Source: Pseudobdellovibrionaceae bacterium (GTDB lineage: Bacteria > Bdellovibrionota > Bdellovibrionia > Bdellovibrionales > UBA1609). Taken from it: 64,000 nt of DNA. Position numbers and translations under genes: made by a program. Under the pieces are notes generated by a model. That model was not told the origin of the DNA. It made no database searches and saw only the letters and a list, made by a program, of their open reading frames with translations. Location of the stretch: positions 1-64,000 of the forward strand of contig JABJQG010000013.1 in the NCBI GenBank assembly GCA_018663505.1. Reading direction: 5' to 3'. How positions within the stretch are numbered: position 1 is the stretch's first letter; each line of letters begins with the position of its first letter. Positions 35,437-44,357 of this stretch are shown in pieces.

Positions 35437-36216
35437 TTAAAGAAGAAGTCTCTTCTGGTACTCTTTAATACCATTATAGATGCTCTTTACCACTTTAGAT
35501 TGAAATCCTTTGGATCTCAGTTTTCGCATATCTTTTTTATTCGTGATATAGCCGAGTTCGATTAAAACAGATGGCATATTAGAGTTAGAGATAACATAAA
35601 ATGGAGCCTGTCGTAAACTGACTGATTTTCGTCGCCTTTTAGGCTGCCAGTTCATATAGAGTTGTTGTGCAAACTTGGAACTTTTTTTGATATGGGAGAT
35701 TCTTTGCATATCAAAGAGAATATTCCTTAGGTCGCCCTGAGCTGTTTTAATGGCAGGCCAGCTATTTTCCTCCCAATTTCGAATTCTCAGCTTATCTGAG
35801 AGTTCTTGGTTTTCAACTCCAGCAAGGTAGAGGGCCTCTTTGTCCGGACTCAATTGGCTTTGAAAATAAAATTCGGGTCCGTAGATACTTCTATTTCTAT
35901 TGGCATTTACGTGGATACTTATATATAGATCTCCAGATGCCTCCTGAGCTTTACTCACACGTTCTGGTAGGCTGAGGTTGTTGTTTTTTGAGCGCAGAAG
36001 CGAGGACTGGAGCTTATTATCTTTAGTTATTAGGGCATGTAATTTTTTCGCAACAGAAAGAGTAATGTCAGATTCTTTTATGCCGTAATAATTGGCTCCC
36101 TTGTCGGATCCTCCATGACCAGGATCAATAATGATATGTAACTTTGCATATGCCGACGAGGAGAATGATATTAGGTAAGCAGTTAAGATAACAAAGGAAA
36201 GGTCTTTAAAACGCAT
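35437..36216 (-). CDS. N-acetylmuramoyl-L-alanine amidase (Amidase_3)
   Basis: 259 aa with a signal peptide ending near SSAYA (residue 24), so periplasmic. It cleaves the bond between MurNAc and L-Ala in peptidoglycan. The zinc site is visible as IIIDPGHGGSDKGA (His34), GIKESD (Glu48), LYISIHVNAN and the late VLIELGYITNKKD Glu. There is no AMIN or LysM domain, so it is a minimal amidase. In this type of organism it could act on its own wall during division or on prey wall, which cannot be told from sequence. Confidence 0.92.
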   Translation of the reverse strand: MRFKDLSFVILTAYLISFSSSAYAKLHIIIDPGHGGSDKGANYYGIKESDITLSVAKKLHALITKDNKLQSSLLRSKNNNLSLPERVSKAQEASGDLYISIHVNANRNRSIYGPEFYFQSQLSPDKEALYLAGVENQELSDKLRIRNWEENSWPAIKTAQGDLRNILFDMQRISHIKKSSKFAQQLYMNWQPKRRRKSVSLRQAPFYVISNSNMPSVLIELGYITNKKDMRKLRSKGFQSKVVKSIYNGIKEYQKRLLL

Positions 36217-36533
36217 AATAATATACTAACCCTTGGGGATTTTTTTTACTATATCTGTTTGGAAAACTGTGCCAAAGGCAAAAAAAATGACGACCTGGAA
36301 AATTAGGAGGGGGACCAGGCCGCCAAGGGGGATATCAACCCTATAGCAATAGGGATGCCAACTTTTATAGGCCCTAAGTGTAATTAAATAAGGTTTGAAT
36401 ATTATAATATTTGAATATAGTGAACTTTTTTCACTTGTGGTCTTAAATTGAGACTTTTTTTTCAAAAACTTACGGACCTAACTCCAGGTACCGATAGAAG
36501 GTCTAGAATTGCAGAAATAATAAAGGGGCATAG
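36217..36533. other. 317-bp intergenic region, no gene supported
   Basis: This is the divergent gap between the amidase gene and the coiled-coil protein gene. A 79-codon minus-strand reading frame exists but has no recognisable domain or good start. A short CCCTA-tagcaa-TAGGG hairpin near 36340 is the only structure noted. Promoters for both neighbours must lie here but were not pinned down. Confidence 0.5.
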
Positions 36534-37553
36534 ATGAAAATTTTGGTGATAATTTCAGCGGTGATATTCTTCAGTGGGCAGGTCTTTGCTCAGTTTCCAG
36601 GGGTTTTGGTTGCAAATCTAGAGTCGGCTGAACTTGAGTTAGAGGATGCTAAGTCAGATTCAGAAGCTGCCATTAATGAAGCACAGGAAACCAAAGAAAG
36701 AGAAAAGGAAGAACAAGCCAAACGTGAGGCTAGTGAAAAAGAGGCCCGTGATGAGCTAGCAAGAGCAAGAGCCAAAGAAAGAGATGCTAAGGATGAAATT
36801 AAAGTTTTAGACAAAAAAATTATTGGTGCAAAAAAACAAACAGTGAAATTTGAGGCTGCAACAGTACAGCATAAAAAAAGATTTACTGAAGCCGAAAAAA
36901 GAATTGAGGCCACCAGGCGTAAACTTGAAATTCAAGAGCAGGCTTTAGAGAAAGTAAAACAGCAAAATGAGCAAGCTCTGGACCAGTTAGAGCAAAGATT
37001 GTCTCAGGCTCGTGAAGTAGAATCAGAAATGAATGATCTTGAAATGAAAAAAACAGATCAGCAAAATAAGCTACGATTAAACAAGAAAAAACTAGTAGCA
37101 AGTAAACTGAAATTAAAAAATTTAAAAAATAAAGCTAAGAAAAAAAGAAAAGTAACCTTATCTAAAATTGATAAATTTAAAGGACAAATTAAATCTAATA
37201 ATCGAAAAATGACAAAAAATGAAACTGCCATTCGTAACTTTAATAAAAGACTTAAACAAGAAGAAGAAGAAATTGCTATTGCTGAGTCAGAAGCCAAGCA
37301 ATCTAAAGAGCGAGCTCTTGAAACTAAAAAACGTCTTTTAGAAGTAAAAAGAAATGCTAAGAAAAAAATGAAACGAATGAAGGCAAAGAAGAAGAAAGCC
37401 GTAAAAGAGAAAAAAAAATATGACAAGTTAGCACTTCGTTATGGAATTGAGCTAAAGAGATATGGATACAGAGTGGAATACTCCAATCGATCAACGGCCT
37501 CTGTGGGTGGATTAAAAGTAAAACTGACCCCCATTAAAAGAAGAAAAAGGTAA
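36534..37553 (+). CDS. Exported, highly charged coiled-coil protein
   Basis: 339 aa. A signal peptide ends at GQVFA (residue 19). Residues about 30-305 are an almost unbroken coiled coil dominated by Lys, Glu, Ala and Gln heptads, acidic and mixed at first and strongly Lys-rich after about residue 165. The C-terminal 35 residues (YGYRVEYSNRSTASVGGLKV) are different and may form a small wall- or membrane-binding tail. It resembles periplasmic structural proteins, but no family was recognised. An AT-rich leader with AAAGGGG precedes the ATG. Confidence 0.75.
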   Translation: MKILVIISAVIFFSGQVFAQFPGVLVANLESAELELEDAKSDSEAAINEAQETKEREKEEQAKREASEKEARDELARARAKERDAKDEIKVLDKKIIGAKKQTVKFEAATVQHKKRFTEAEKRIEATRRKLEIQEQALEKVKQQNEQALDQLEQRLSQAREVESEMNDLEMKKTDQQNKLRLNKKKLVASKLKLKNLKNKAKKKRKVTLSKIDKFKGQIKSNNRKMTKNETAIRNFNKRLKQEEEEIAIAESEAKQSKERALETKKRLLEVKRNAKKKMKRMKAKKKKAVKEKKKYDKLALRYGIELKRYGYRVEYSNRSTASVGGLKVKLTPIKRRKR

Positions 37554-37600
37554 AATAAAGAGATTAAATAAAACTCTATGGTAAGAACAGGTGTTTAAAT

Positions 37601-38311
37601 ATGACAAATTTTAACTTATATTCTTATTGTTTGTTTAATGAAGAAACAAAAATTTTATTAAATGGATTAACAGTTGAGCAAGTGAGTGTGTTTGCCCACT
37701 CGGTGCGCGATATAGACAATGATTGGTATGTGTGGGAGCTCAGTTGGGATCAATGGAAGTCCTTAAGTTCTTGTGTAGAATTTATGGAATGGCCTATGCC
37801 AGAGCATTTAGAGCCTCCAGAATTTAGTTTAGAAGATTCAGTTGTTCCAGAACTTAATGTGGCAAAAATGTCTTCATACATAGATGAGAAAAATAATTTA
37901 AATAAAGCAAAAGCCGGCCCCTCCTATGGGTATCAAAGTAGTATTACCAATGTGGGAGAGATCCCTGATTTAACGGTGGAAGAAGAGAGATCCGTGGCGG
38001 ATTTTATGAACCGTGCTCATGAAAGGTTAATACTTGCCTATGATGTGGAGATCGAAGTAGATAAACAGATTTTTAGAACTCAAACAGTGGATGTATCCAT
38101 AGGTGGTATTCGAGTAAAAGACCCACTTCCAGATTGGGTGGTGGGGTATTGTCTATTAAGAATTATTAAAACCGATAAGCAAGAAGAAGTTGAGCTTATG
38201 TTTTCTGTGGTAGAAAATCAAAGCCCCAGTGAAAAGTACCGTATTGAGTTCTCGCAAATGAGTGATAAGAAGAAAGAACTCAAGCTGGGAAAGTGGTTAG
38301 CTGCGGCTTGA
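37601..38311 (+). CDS. PilZ-domain protein with a GYF_2-like N-terminus
   Basis: 236 aa cytoplasmic protein. The first 60 residues include a W-x-W-x-x-S-W-D-x-W segment, as in GYF_2-type domains often joined to PilZ in Bdellovibrio-like bacteria. Residues about 135-235 form a PilZ domain with TVDVSIGGIRV matching the D-x-S-x-x-G cyclic-di-GMP motif. The preceding R-x-x-x-R motif is degenerate (HERLILAYD), so nucleotide binding may be weak or lost. It follows the coiled-coil gene by 47 bp and may be cotranscribed. Confidence 0.75.
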   Translation: MTNFNLYSYCLFNEETKILLNGLTVEQVSVFAHSVRDIDNDWYVWELSWDQWKSLSSCVEFMEWPMPEHLEPPEFSLEDSVVPELNVAKMSSYIDEKNNLNKAKAGPSYGYQSSITNVGEIPDLTVEEERSVADFMNRAHERLILAYDVEIEVDKQIFRTQTVDVSIGGIRVKDPLPDWVVGYCLLRIIKTDKQEEVELMFSVVENQSPSEKYRIEFSQMSDKKKELKLGKWLAAA

Positions 38312-38335
38312 TTGAGATGAATGTGAAAACAATTT

Positions 38336-39616
38336 TTAATCGAACCCAATTGGGATTGAAATGCCCATGGATGTGTGTGAAAAATAATTAATTTCATCTA
38401 AGACTTCAATACCGTCAACTTGTATTTCCGTGGATTTATATGTACATCTTTCACCAATATGATAATCAAACATGGTAAATGTAGCTATTAAAAACTTCAT
38501 TGGAGGGAGATCTGTAAACTGTTTACTTAAATTAATTATTACAGAAGGTGAGTACTCAAATCTATTATCTTTAAATAAATTGTCTTTATAAGTAAAGTTT
38601 GATTCAACAAAAGGTATAAGGTTACTACTATCGTATAAGAATTTTGTAAGTAACCTTTTTTGAAAAATAGATTCATTTTTCTCAGGATCAAGATCTGTTG
38701 TCATGATAATCTGTTGATCATTATTCAGTCGGTTTTCGCTATGAAATTTACAGTTAAAATTCACTTTAATACTGACCTCTGAACCTGTACTAACTAGATC
38801 GTTACTATAGAGATTGTATTCAGTATCATTTTTGACATCTAAGTAATCACGAAGTACTTGGCGTAATCCCTGGTAGTTTTTTTCTATATAATTTTGTAAA
38901 TCTGTGGCGTCTTTTTCTTCAAAACCAAAATGATGGGCTCTCTCATGGGCGTCGATAGCGTAGAAGTGAGGACCGTCTGAATCTTTTGACTTTACAGCAA
39001 TTTTTGAAGCACTTAGGCAGATCTCACCCTTAAGGTCATTTATTATAGAACTACCCGCATGATTTTTCTTTTCTCCAGAGTCTCCATGTATTGCATAACA
39101 GTGACCATGTTTATATTCAGGACCAAGTTCATAATCTATCAGGTTTTTATCCAGCACTACATTGAGTGGACTATCTTTAAGGTCTTCAAAAATATTTACC
39201 TTTTTTTGGTTTCTTTTATCAATTTTTCCATTCACCATAAGTGTAAGCATCTCTAGTACTCTTGTATTTTTTGGATTTTGTATAAATTCACCTCTTAAGG
39301 AGATTTTTATTCCTTTCCACATCTGAGCTCTCTTTTCAGCAAAAGAATAGATGGGGTCATTCCCTCTATTATAATTAATATACCCTTTTTTAGTGTCACT
39401 TAAATTTTGAGTTAAAAAATTGTATGCTTGAATGATAATGGAGGGGGTAATCTCTCCACCATGAGCCTCGGTGCCATTAAGCTGTTCTTTCTTGTTTTTG
39501 CCAGAATCACTTTTTGTTTCTGTAACATTGGTATAGTATTTATTAGTAACTGGTTTTTGGCAGCTTATTGTAACTAGGCTGCTCATGATTATTAAACTTA
39601 GTATTGAATATTTCAT
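38336..39616 (-). CDS. Lipoprotein with an HExxH zinc-protease-like motif
   Basis: 426 aa. The lipobox VTISC gives Cys19. The central part has YAIDAHERAHHFGFEEKD: His224-Glu225, His228, then Gly231 and Glu233, close to the HExxHxxG(x)E pattern of zincins. Regions HCYAIHGDSG and LKGEICLSASKIAVKSKD precede it. The C-terminal 180 residues look like a beta domain. It could be a membrane-tethered metallopeptidase, but no known peptidase family was recognised and the third ligand is uncertain. It lies downstream of the TIGR02147-type regulator on the same strand with a 27-bp gap, so the two may form an operon. Confidence 0.6.
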   Translation of the reverse strand: MKYSILSLIIMSSLVTISCQKPVTNKYYTNVTETKSDSGKNKKEQLNGTEAHGGEITPSIIIQAYNFLTQNLSDTKKGYINYNRGNDPIYSFAEKRAQMWKGIKISLRGEFIQNPKNTRVLEMLTLMVNGKIDKRNQKKVNIFEDLKDSPLNVVLDKNLIDYELGPEYKHGHCYAIHGDSGEKKNHAGSSIINDLKGEICLSASKIAVKSKDSDGPHFYAIDAHERAHHFGFEEKDATDLQNYIEKNYQGLRQVLRDYLDVKNDTEYNLYSNDLVSTGSEVSIKVNFNCKFHSENRLNNDQQIIMTTDLDPEKNESIFQKRLLTKFLYDSSNLIPFVESNFTYKDNLFKDNRFEYSPSVIINLSKQFTDLPPMKFLIATFTMFDYHIGERCTYKSTEIQVDGIEVLDEINYFSHTSMGISIPIGFD

Positions 39617-39643
39617 TGTTTTATTCTCCGTATTTTTAAAAAA

Positions 39644-40468
39644 TTATTTAGTTATTGGGAAAAGAGAAAGGCTGACTTGATAGATGTCATCTTTCTCTTC
39701 GTTGCTTTCCACAAAGGCATTAAGCTCTCTACGAAAACGGTGGATCATGCTTTTAACAGTTTCCAGGTCTTCTTTGTTAATACCCACGGTGAGCGAACTT
39801 TGGCTTCTTTGCTCCATGGGTATGTTAGCTAATGCATCTGTGGCTTGTCCAAGGATTTGCGTTTGTAACTTTCTAAGAGCTACAGTGGAAAAATCATTGC
39901 TTAGAGTACTTAGATTTGTATTTTTCACAGTCCATACGCCACCCAAATCAATCTCTAAGGCATTCACCCTAATTAATCGCTCTATGGCAGCATTAACTTC
40001 TGTGACATTAAGGCTGAGTTTTTTAGCAATCCAGTGTGAATCACCTTGAAAACCTTTAAGCTTTGGAAGTTCTAATATGGCAAAATGGTACCAGTCACTA
40101 ATTACAGTGAATGTGTCCATAGTCAGTTGTTCCAATTTTTGAGCCTTATGTTGAGGCTCAGTTGGTTTTGTTTTATTTTCATGTGATTCTATGATTTGTT
40201 GAACAATGTCTGGTGACAGGTTAAGTTGTTGCGCCATTTTTTCTATGGAACTTTTGCCCAAAGCTCTTTTACCTCTTAATATCTGAGATAGAGATCCAGA
40301 ATTCATTTTAAAAAACTGTGCATAAGCACGAACCGAATACTGTGGATTCATTTTTAATCTTCGTAAGAACTCTTCTTGTAAAAACAGCCGGAAATCTATG
40401 ATTTCAGGTTTTTTGTCTGTTTTTGCCAGAGGAGTGCTCTGTTTATTTTTGTTGATTTGATTTTCCAT
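39644..40468 (-). CDS. TIGR02147/DUF4423-family HTH regulator
   Basis: 275 codons from the ATG at 40468, supported by AAGGAAAG. The longer frame from 40528 adds 20 residues without a ribosome site. The N-terminal FLQEEFLRRLKMNPQYSVRA leads into an HTH (FFKMNSGSLSQILRGKRALG). Then comes the family C-terminal region with WYHFAILEL, IAKKLSLNVTEVNAAIERLI and RRELNAFVES. The family is abundant in Bdellovibrio and Fibrobacter and is thought to be regulatory. It may control the lipoprotein gene just downstream. Confidence 0.88.
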   Translation of the reverse strand: MENQINKNKQSTPLAKTDKKPEIIDFRLFLQEEFLRRLKMNPQYSVRAYAQFFKMNSGSLSQILRGKRALGKSSIEKMAQQLNLSPDIVQQIIESHENKTKPTEPQHKAQKLEQLTMDTFTVISDWYHFAILELPKLKGFQGDSHWIAKKLSLNVTEVNAAIERLIRVNALEIDLGGVWTVKNTNLSTLSNDFSTVALRKLQTQILGQATDALANIPMEQRSQSSLTVGINKEDLETVKSMIHRFRRELNAFVESNEEKDDIYQVSLSLFPITK

Positions 40469-40837
40469 ACTTTCCTTAACTGTTATTTTGCAGCGAACTG
40501 CTTCATATCTTTGCAATCTTAAAGCCAACCTCTGATTAATGAGGTAAATAATGACTCTGTTTATTTAGTTAGTAATTTCATGTCTTTACTCCTTTCTTAA
40601 TTTCATTCATCGACAAATGCCGCGATGCATAATTTGGTTTTACAGTAAAATTGAAGAAAACAAAAGAATATATGCCGCAAAGTGCGGCACTTTTAGTGCA
40701 GCATGAACTTTTTACACTTGGACCAGTGTAGGCCCGCAATTGAGTTTAATATATTGTGGCATAGGTTTTGTATATTTTTGGATATGGATCTCAATCATAA
40801 ATTTAACTACTTCGTAAGTAGCCCTGGAGTTTATTTT
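40469..40837. other. Divergent intergenic region with a short hairpin
   Basis: About 370 bp between the regulator and the exported protein at 40838. It contains TGCCGC-aaagt-GCGGCA (40673-40689) followed by CTTTT, which could be a weak terminator or an operator. The upstream part of an ORF reaching back to 40703 has no signal or domain and is probably not translated. Confidence 0.45.
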
Positions 40838-41998
40838 TTGTCAAAAATTGCTCGAGTGCTTAAGGTATCTACAGTGCTAGTTTTAGTATTAATCTGCACT
40901 CAATTACTGGCTGCTGATCATCTGTTAGATCCTCCAAATAATGAAGTTGGGGCCAATTTTGAAGTTCTTAAGCAAAGCTATGTGGAAAATGGATTCACTC
41001 ATCAATTTTTTGAAGTTTTGAATAATGTTATGAAAGATGTAGATGCTTCTAGTTTTGATTACTATGTAAATGCATTAGAAGGTTTATTGTCAGAAGCGAA
41101 TTTCAAAATTTTAAAATCCTCAGTTCTTAAAGCTGAGATCCTATTATATCAATTGTCTATAGATGTTTCAAATCCAGATCGAAATGCTCTGAAGCTAAAA
41201 AAAGATGGATTTACAGCATATATCAATAATCAAGATCCAAGCACTTTTGAAAAAGGGAAAATAATTGATTATATTTGTTATTACACTGAAAATCCACCCG
41301 TATTATTAACGGGCTATCAAGAAGTAGGATTCTGGCATAACACAGCCGGTGAAGATATAAGAAGAGTACAAAAAGGCTTCGATAACTTAAACAAACTTCA
41401 AAGCGCTTTGTCTGATAGTGAGGAGTGTAAGCGTAACATAAGCTTCGAATTAGTAAAATATTTAAATTTAAAGGATGAGCTCAGTCAGCTTATATCGACC
41501 ACTGCTATTGAACAACTTTGTTATTCCAAAGAGAAAGATTATTATATGAGTGCGCAAATGTATTTTGATTTAAAACACTACAAGAATATCGGCTGCTATT
41601 TAGATCTTAATGCTGCTGATTATATAGAGTCTCTTCCCGATATGAATGATTACGACACTGCAGGCACCAATTTACATAGAGATAAGCGCGTTCAAAAGCA
41701 GAGTAAAGATATTCTTACTAATACTATGGATTTGTCTGGAAAAAAAATACTTCAAATTAAGGACCGTTACTTTGTTGTAATCCCTGGTTTTAATGAAGCT
41801 TTTCACAATCAGTGTAACTTGAATATAGTTAAAGACATTGAATGGGGTATATTAAGTACGCACCTCCAAAAAGAGGCGAAGTCTGTAGGCCGGCGGTTTA
41901 ATTTCATCCGCAAAGGTCCTGACTGTAGTTATAACAAGACATTTATTGAGTTGTCCAGGGCTCAGGCCAAGGGTATATCAACGAAAACTCAGGACTGA
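40838..41998 (+). CDS. Exported protein of unknown function
   Basis: 386 aa from a TTG at 40838 with GGAG nine bases upstream. This start gives a clean signal peptide ending QLLAA. An ATG at 40784 is the alternative. The mature protein is mainly helical in its first half (FEVLKQSYVENGFTHQFFEV). It has Cys residues in DYICYYTENP, EECKRN and QLCYSKEKDY. No motif was recognised. It is followed at 42059 by another small membrane protein gene. Confidence 0.6.
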   Translation: MSKIARVLKVSTVLVLVLICTQLLAADHLLDPPNNEVGANFEVLKQSYVENGFTHQFFEVLNNVMKDVDASSFDYYVNALEGLLSEANFKILKSSVLKAEILLYQLSIDVSNPDRNALKLKKDGFTAYINNQDPSTFEKGKIIDYICYYTENPPVLLTGYQEVGFWHNTAGEDIRRVQKGFDNLNKLQSALSDSEECKRNISFELVKYLNLKDELSQLISTTAIEQLCYSKEKDYYMSAQMYFDLKHYKNIGCYLDLNAADYIESLPDMNDYDTAGTNLHRDKRVQKQSKDILTNTMDLSGKKILQIKDRYFVVIPGFNEAFHNQCNLNIVKDIEWGILSTHLQKEAKSVGRRFNFIRKGPDCSYNKTFIELSRAQAKGISTKTQD

Positions 41999-42058
41999 AG
42001 TCTGTTGAAGATCATCTAAAATGTTAATTAAAAAAAACTACAGTGTTATGATATTTCT

Positions 42059-42448
42059 ATGAGAAGTGTAAATAAAATAAATATGGCTGTTTTTTTAATT
42101 GTAGGTGGGTACTTTGCGTTTAGGGGAGTGCAAGCTGATTATCAGCTTCTTAAGCAAAGTGAGCTTCAAGAGTCTTTAGCTAATATTCTTAAAATTTCTG
42201 AGTATAAAAAGCAAGTTCAGGTAGAAAATGTAATTCTAGGTAGCAGCTCTATTTATGTGTTGGTGAGTAAAAAAAGAATTCAAGGTGTTAAAGGCAATAC
42301 TGTAGATCACGTTTCGGCACGAAAGAGTATTAACGATCTCTTTGCCGCGTGGATTTTTGCAAAACCTAAATATAAGAATTACTTTTTACAGGTGACCTTC
42401 CCCGAAAAACTTCATAGAGCTGGTAAACGAATACCTAAAGGCTTGTAA
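42059..42448 (+). CDS. Small membrane-anchored protein of unknown function
   Basis: 129 aa. One N-terminal membrane segment (INMAVFLIVGGYFAF), then a basic soluble domain of about 105 residues (VQVENVILGSSSIYVLVSKKR, SINDLFAAWIFAKPKYKNYF). No family was recognised. It reads in the same direction as the exported protein before it and the membrane protein after it, each separated by about 60 bp, so an operon is possible. Confidence 0.6.
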   Translation: MRSVNKINMAVFLIVGGYFAFRGVQADYQLLKQSELQESLANILKISEYKKQVQVENVILGSSSIYVLVSKKRIQGVKGNTVDHVSARKSINDLFAAWIFAKPKYKNYFLQVTFPEKLHRAGKRIPKGL

Positions 42449-42515
42449 AAAGACATTTGTATATTATGCTCAGTTGAAGCTATTTTCTTTTTAACATATC
42501 ACCTATGGTAAAATT

Positions 42516-44027
42516 ATGTTTTTACAGATACCTGAATACTTTAGAATTTTAATTAGTACGAACTTAGGGTATTACCTCAATGATACTGAGTCTCTTGTTT
42601 ATACCATTTTCATTACTGGCCTGATTTTTGTGTGTCCCGCCTTTTTAATATTTCAAGCTCGTGGAGCTATCATTGTTTCTATTCTAGTAAGTATTCCAAT
42701 ATTGTTTATTACATTGTATGGTCTTTCATGGGGAAAACCAGAGTTGCAATTGTTTAACATTCGTATGTTGGCGGCTATTTTAGCTTGTATTCTTATTTAT
42801 GGTTCTTATATTTTCTTTCTTAAATCAATATATCTATATTTTGAGACTAAGCAAAATTCCATGAACACAATGACATTGATTTATATGCTGATCTTCATTG
42901 TTTTGCCAATAGGATATTATGTTAATGCTTTTTTTCAAGATGTAAATAGAGCAACAGAATCTGTTTCTATGGATGTTCAGGTGAGTTATGATTTTCGTAA
43001 TCCAGTGTACATAAATGAATTAAAATTTATAAATTCTAAAAAAAATATTACTAATGAGTATCCTTATATAAATGGAGTGGGGGGACCGAAGCCATTTATT
43101 GCAAAGAGCACCTACAAGGGTTTGTCTCTAAAAGATAGATTTTTAAAAAATAAAGTCACTCTACATGATGGCTCAAAGGCAGGTCATGGTCGTAAATCGG
43201 ATAGTCACAAATATCAAATTCCTTTGGGAACGGATAAGTTTATTTTATCTTGGTACTCATATATTGAAGACAAATATTATTCTGATGAATTCCCCTTTCC
43301 ATATGAAAAAATGAAAATTGAAAGAAAATATAATTTAGCATATGATAGGTATACAAGAATTATCGAAGATCCAGTGACTCTGCATTTATGGCCTGGGGGG
43401 AGTGTCTCATTATATCAACCATCAGAATCCATATTAAATGGGCTAGGTGATGGACAAAAGGGCTTAGCAAACTATGTAAAAGTGGTCACCAAAAATATTG
43501 ATGTCCCCCAGAAAGAGCAATACTTTGATTACATTATTAATAACACTGAATTTCAAGGAACGCCTTTGGAATTAAAATCTGAATTAGAAGAGTTAAAAAA
43601 TGAGAAGTTTGACAAAAAGTTCATTGATCGTATTGTTTTCTATGATTGGACTCTGATTATATCAAATGTAGAAGACTCAAAAAGTGACTCTAAAGACACC
43701 TCAATGAATGTTAAATTTCTTGATAGCCACTATAATCACATAAAGACAGTTACTGGGAAGAACTATCGATCATCCCTTCCACAGGTTGTTGTCTTTAGAG
43801 CCAATCGTAAGGAATATGCTATTTATTTTGATATGATTCAGTTAGTAAGTATTGTCAAAAAACATGTGCAACCAACAAGCAAAACTCAAAATAAGCCAGC
43901 TATAAGTTTTGAAATTATCTACGGTAAAGAAAACTATCAACATACAAAAATTAATCTTATTATGGGCGAAACCAAAGTTAATTTCGAATATTGGCAAATT
44001 GAAATTACGTATGATTGGGATAAGTAA
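42516..44027 (+). CDS. Multi-pass membrane protein of unknown function with a large C-terminal domain
   Basis: 503 aa. Residues 1-145 contain about four to five membrane segments (YTIFITGLIFVCPAFLIF, AIIVSILVSIPILFITLYGL, MLAAILACILIYGSYIFFL, MTLIYMLIFIVLPIGYYV). The remaining 350 residues are soluble and beta-rich, including YINELKFINSKKN and VTLHLWPGGSVSLY. No conserved family motif was seen. Codon use is as AT-rich as in its neighbours. Confidence 0.65.
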   Translation: MFLQIPEYFRILISTNLGYYLNDTESLVYTIFITGLIFVCPAFLIFQARGAIIVSILVSIPILFITLYGLSWGKPELQLFNIRMLAAILACILIYGSYIFFLKSIYLYFETKQNSMNTMTLIYMLIFIVLPIGYYVNAFFQDVNRATESVSMDVQVSYDFRNPVYINELKFINSKKNITNEYPYINGVGGPKPFIAKSTYKGLSLKDRFLKNKVTLHDGSKAGHGRKSDSHKYQIPLGTDKFILSWYSYIEDKYYSDEFPFPYEKMKIERKYNLAYDRYTRIIEDPVTLHLWPGGSVSLYQPSESILNGLGDGQKGLANYVKVVTKNIDVPQKEQYFDYIINNTEFQGTPLELKSELEELKNEKFDKKFIDRIVFYDWTLIISNVEDSKSDSKDTSMNVKFLDSHYNHIKTVTGKNYRSSLPQVVVFRANRKEYAIYFDMIQLVSIVKKHVQPTSKTQNKPAISFEIIYGKENYQHTKINLIMGETKVNFEYWQIEITYDWDK

Positions 44028-44357
44028 GCAATATTGCATAGGTGGTCAGAGTAGTGGACTTTAGCTTATTTGAGGTTAGCTCCTGATACTTAGGTGATCC
44101 GTTTTACTTCAGTGATTCTGTCACCTTTGTTGGTATGGCACTTTCAGCAAGCTTCCAGTTTTTAAACAATTCAATAATGCTAATCAGTTGTCCCTTTAAG
44201 CCAAGACCTTAGGTAATAGTGAAGACTTATCTGCTGTTTATAAGTTAGACATTAAAGTGAACTTTGTGGATATCAAAATTTTGCATAGAAATGTATCATA
44301 ATTGTAAATTTTTCTTGTACATGACCGATATAGAATACATTTGGAGGAGGGTTTTTA
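44028..44357. other. 330-bp intergenic region, no gene supported
   Basis: AT-rich gap between two plus-strand genes. AGGTGA (44092) pairs with TCACCT (44121) in a possible hairpin. A GGAGGAGG ribosome site at its right end belongs to the next gene. No promoter could be fixed with confidence. Confidence 0.45.

Noticed and set aside
35217-35474. 85-codon minus-strand ORF between amidase and rph
   Set aside because: Reads through the half copy of repeat family A and overlaps both neighbouring genes.
36226-36465. 79-codon minus-strand ORF upstream of the amidase gene
   Set aside because: No ribosome site or conserved feature, and it lies in the divergent promoter gap.
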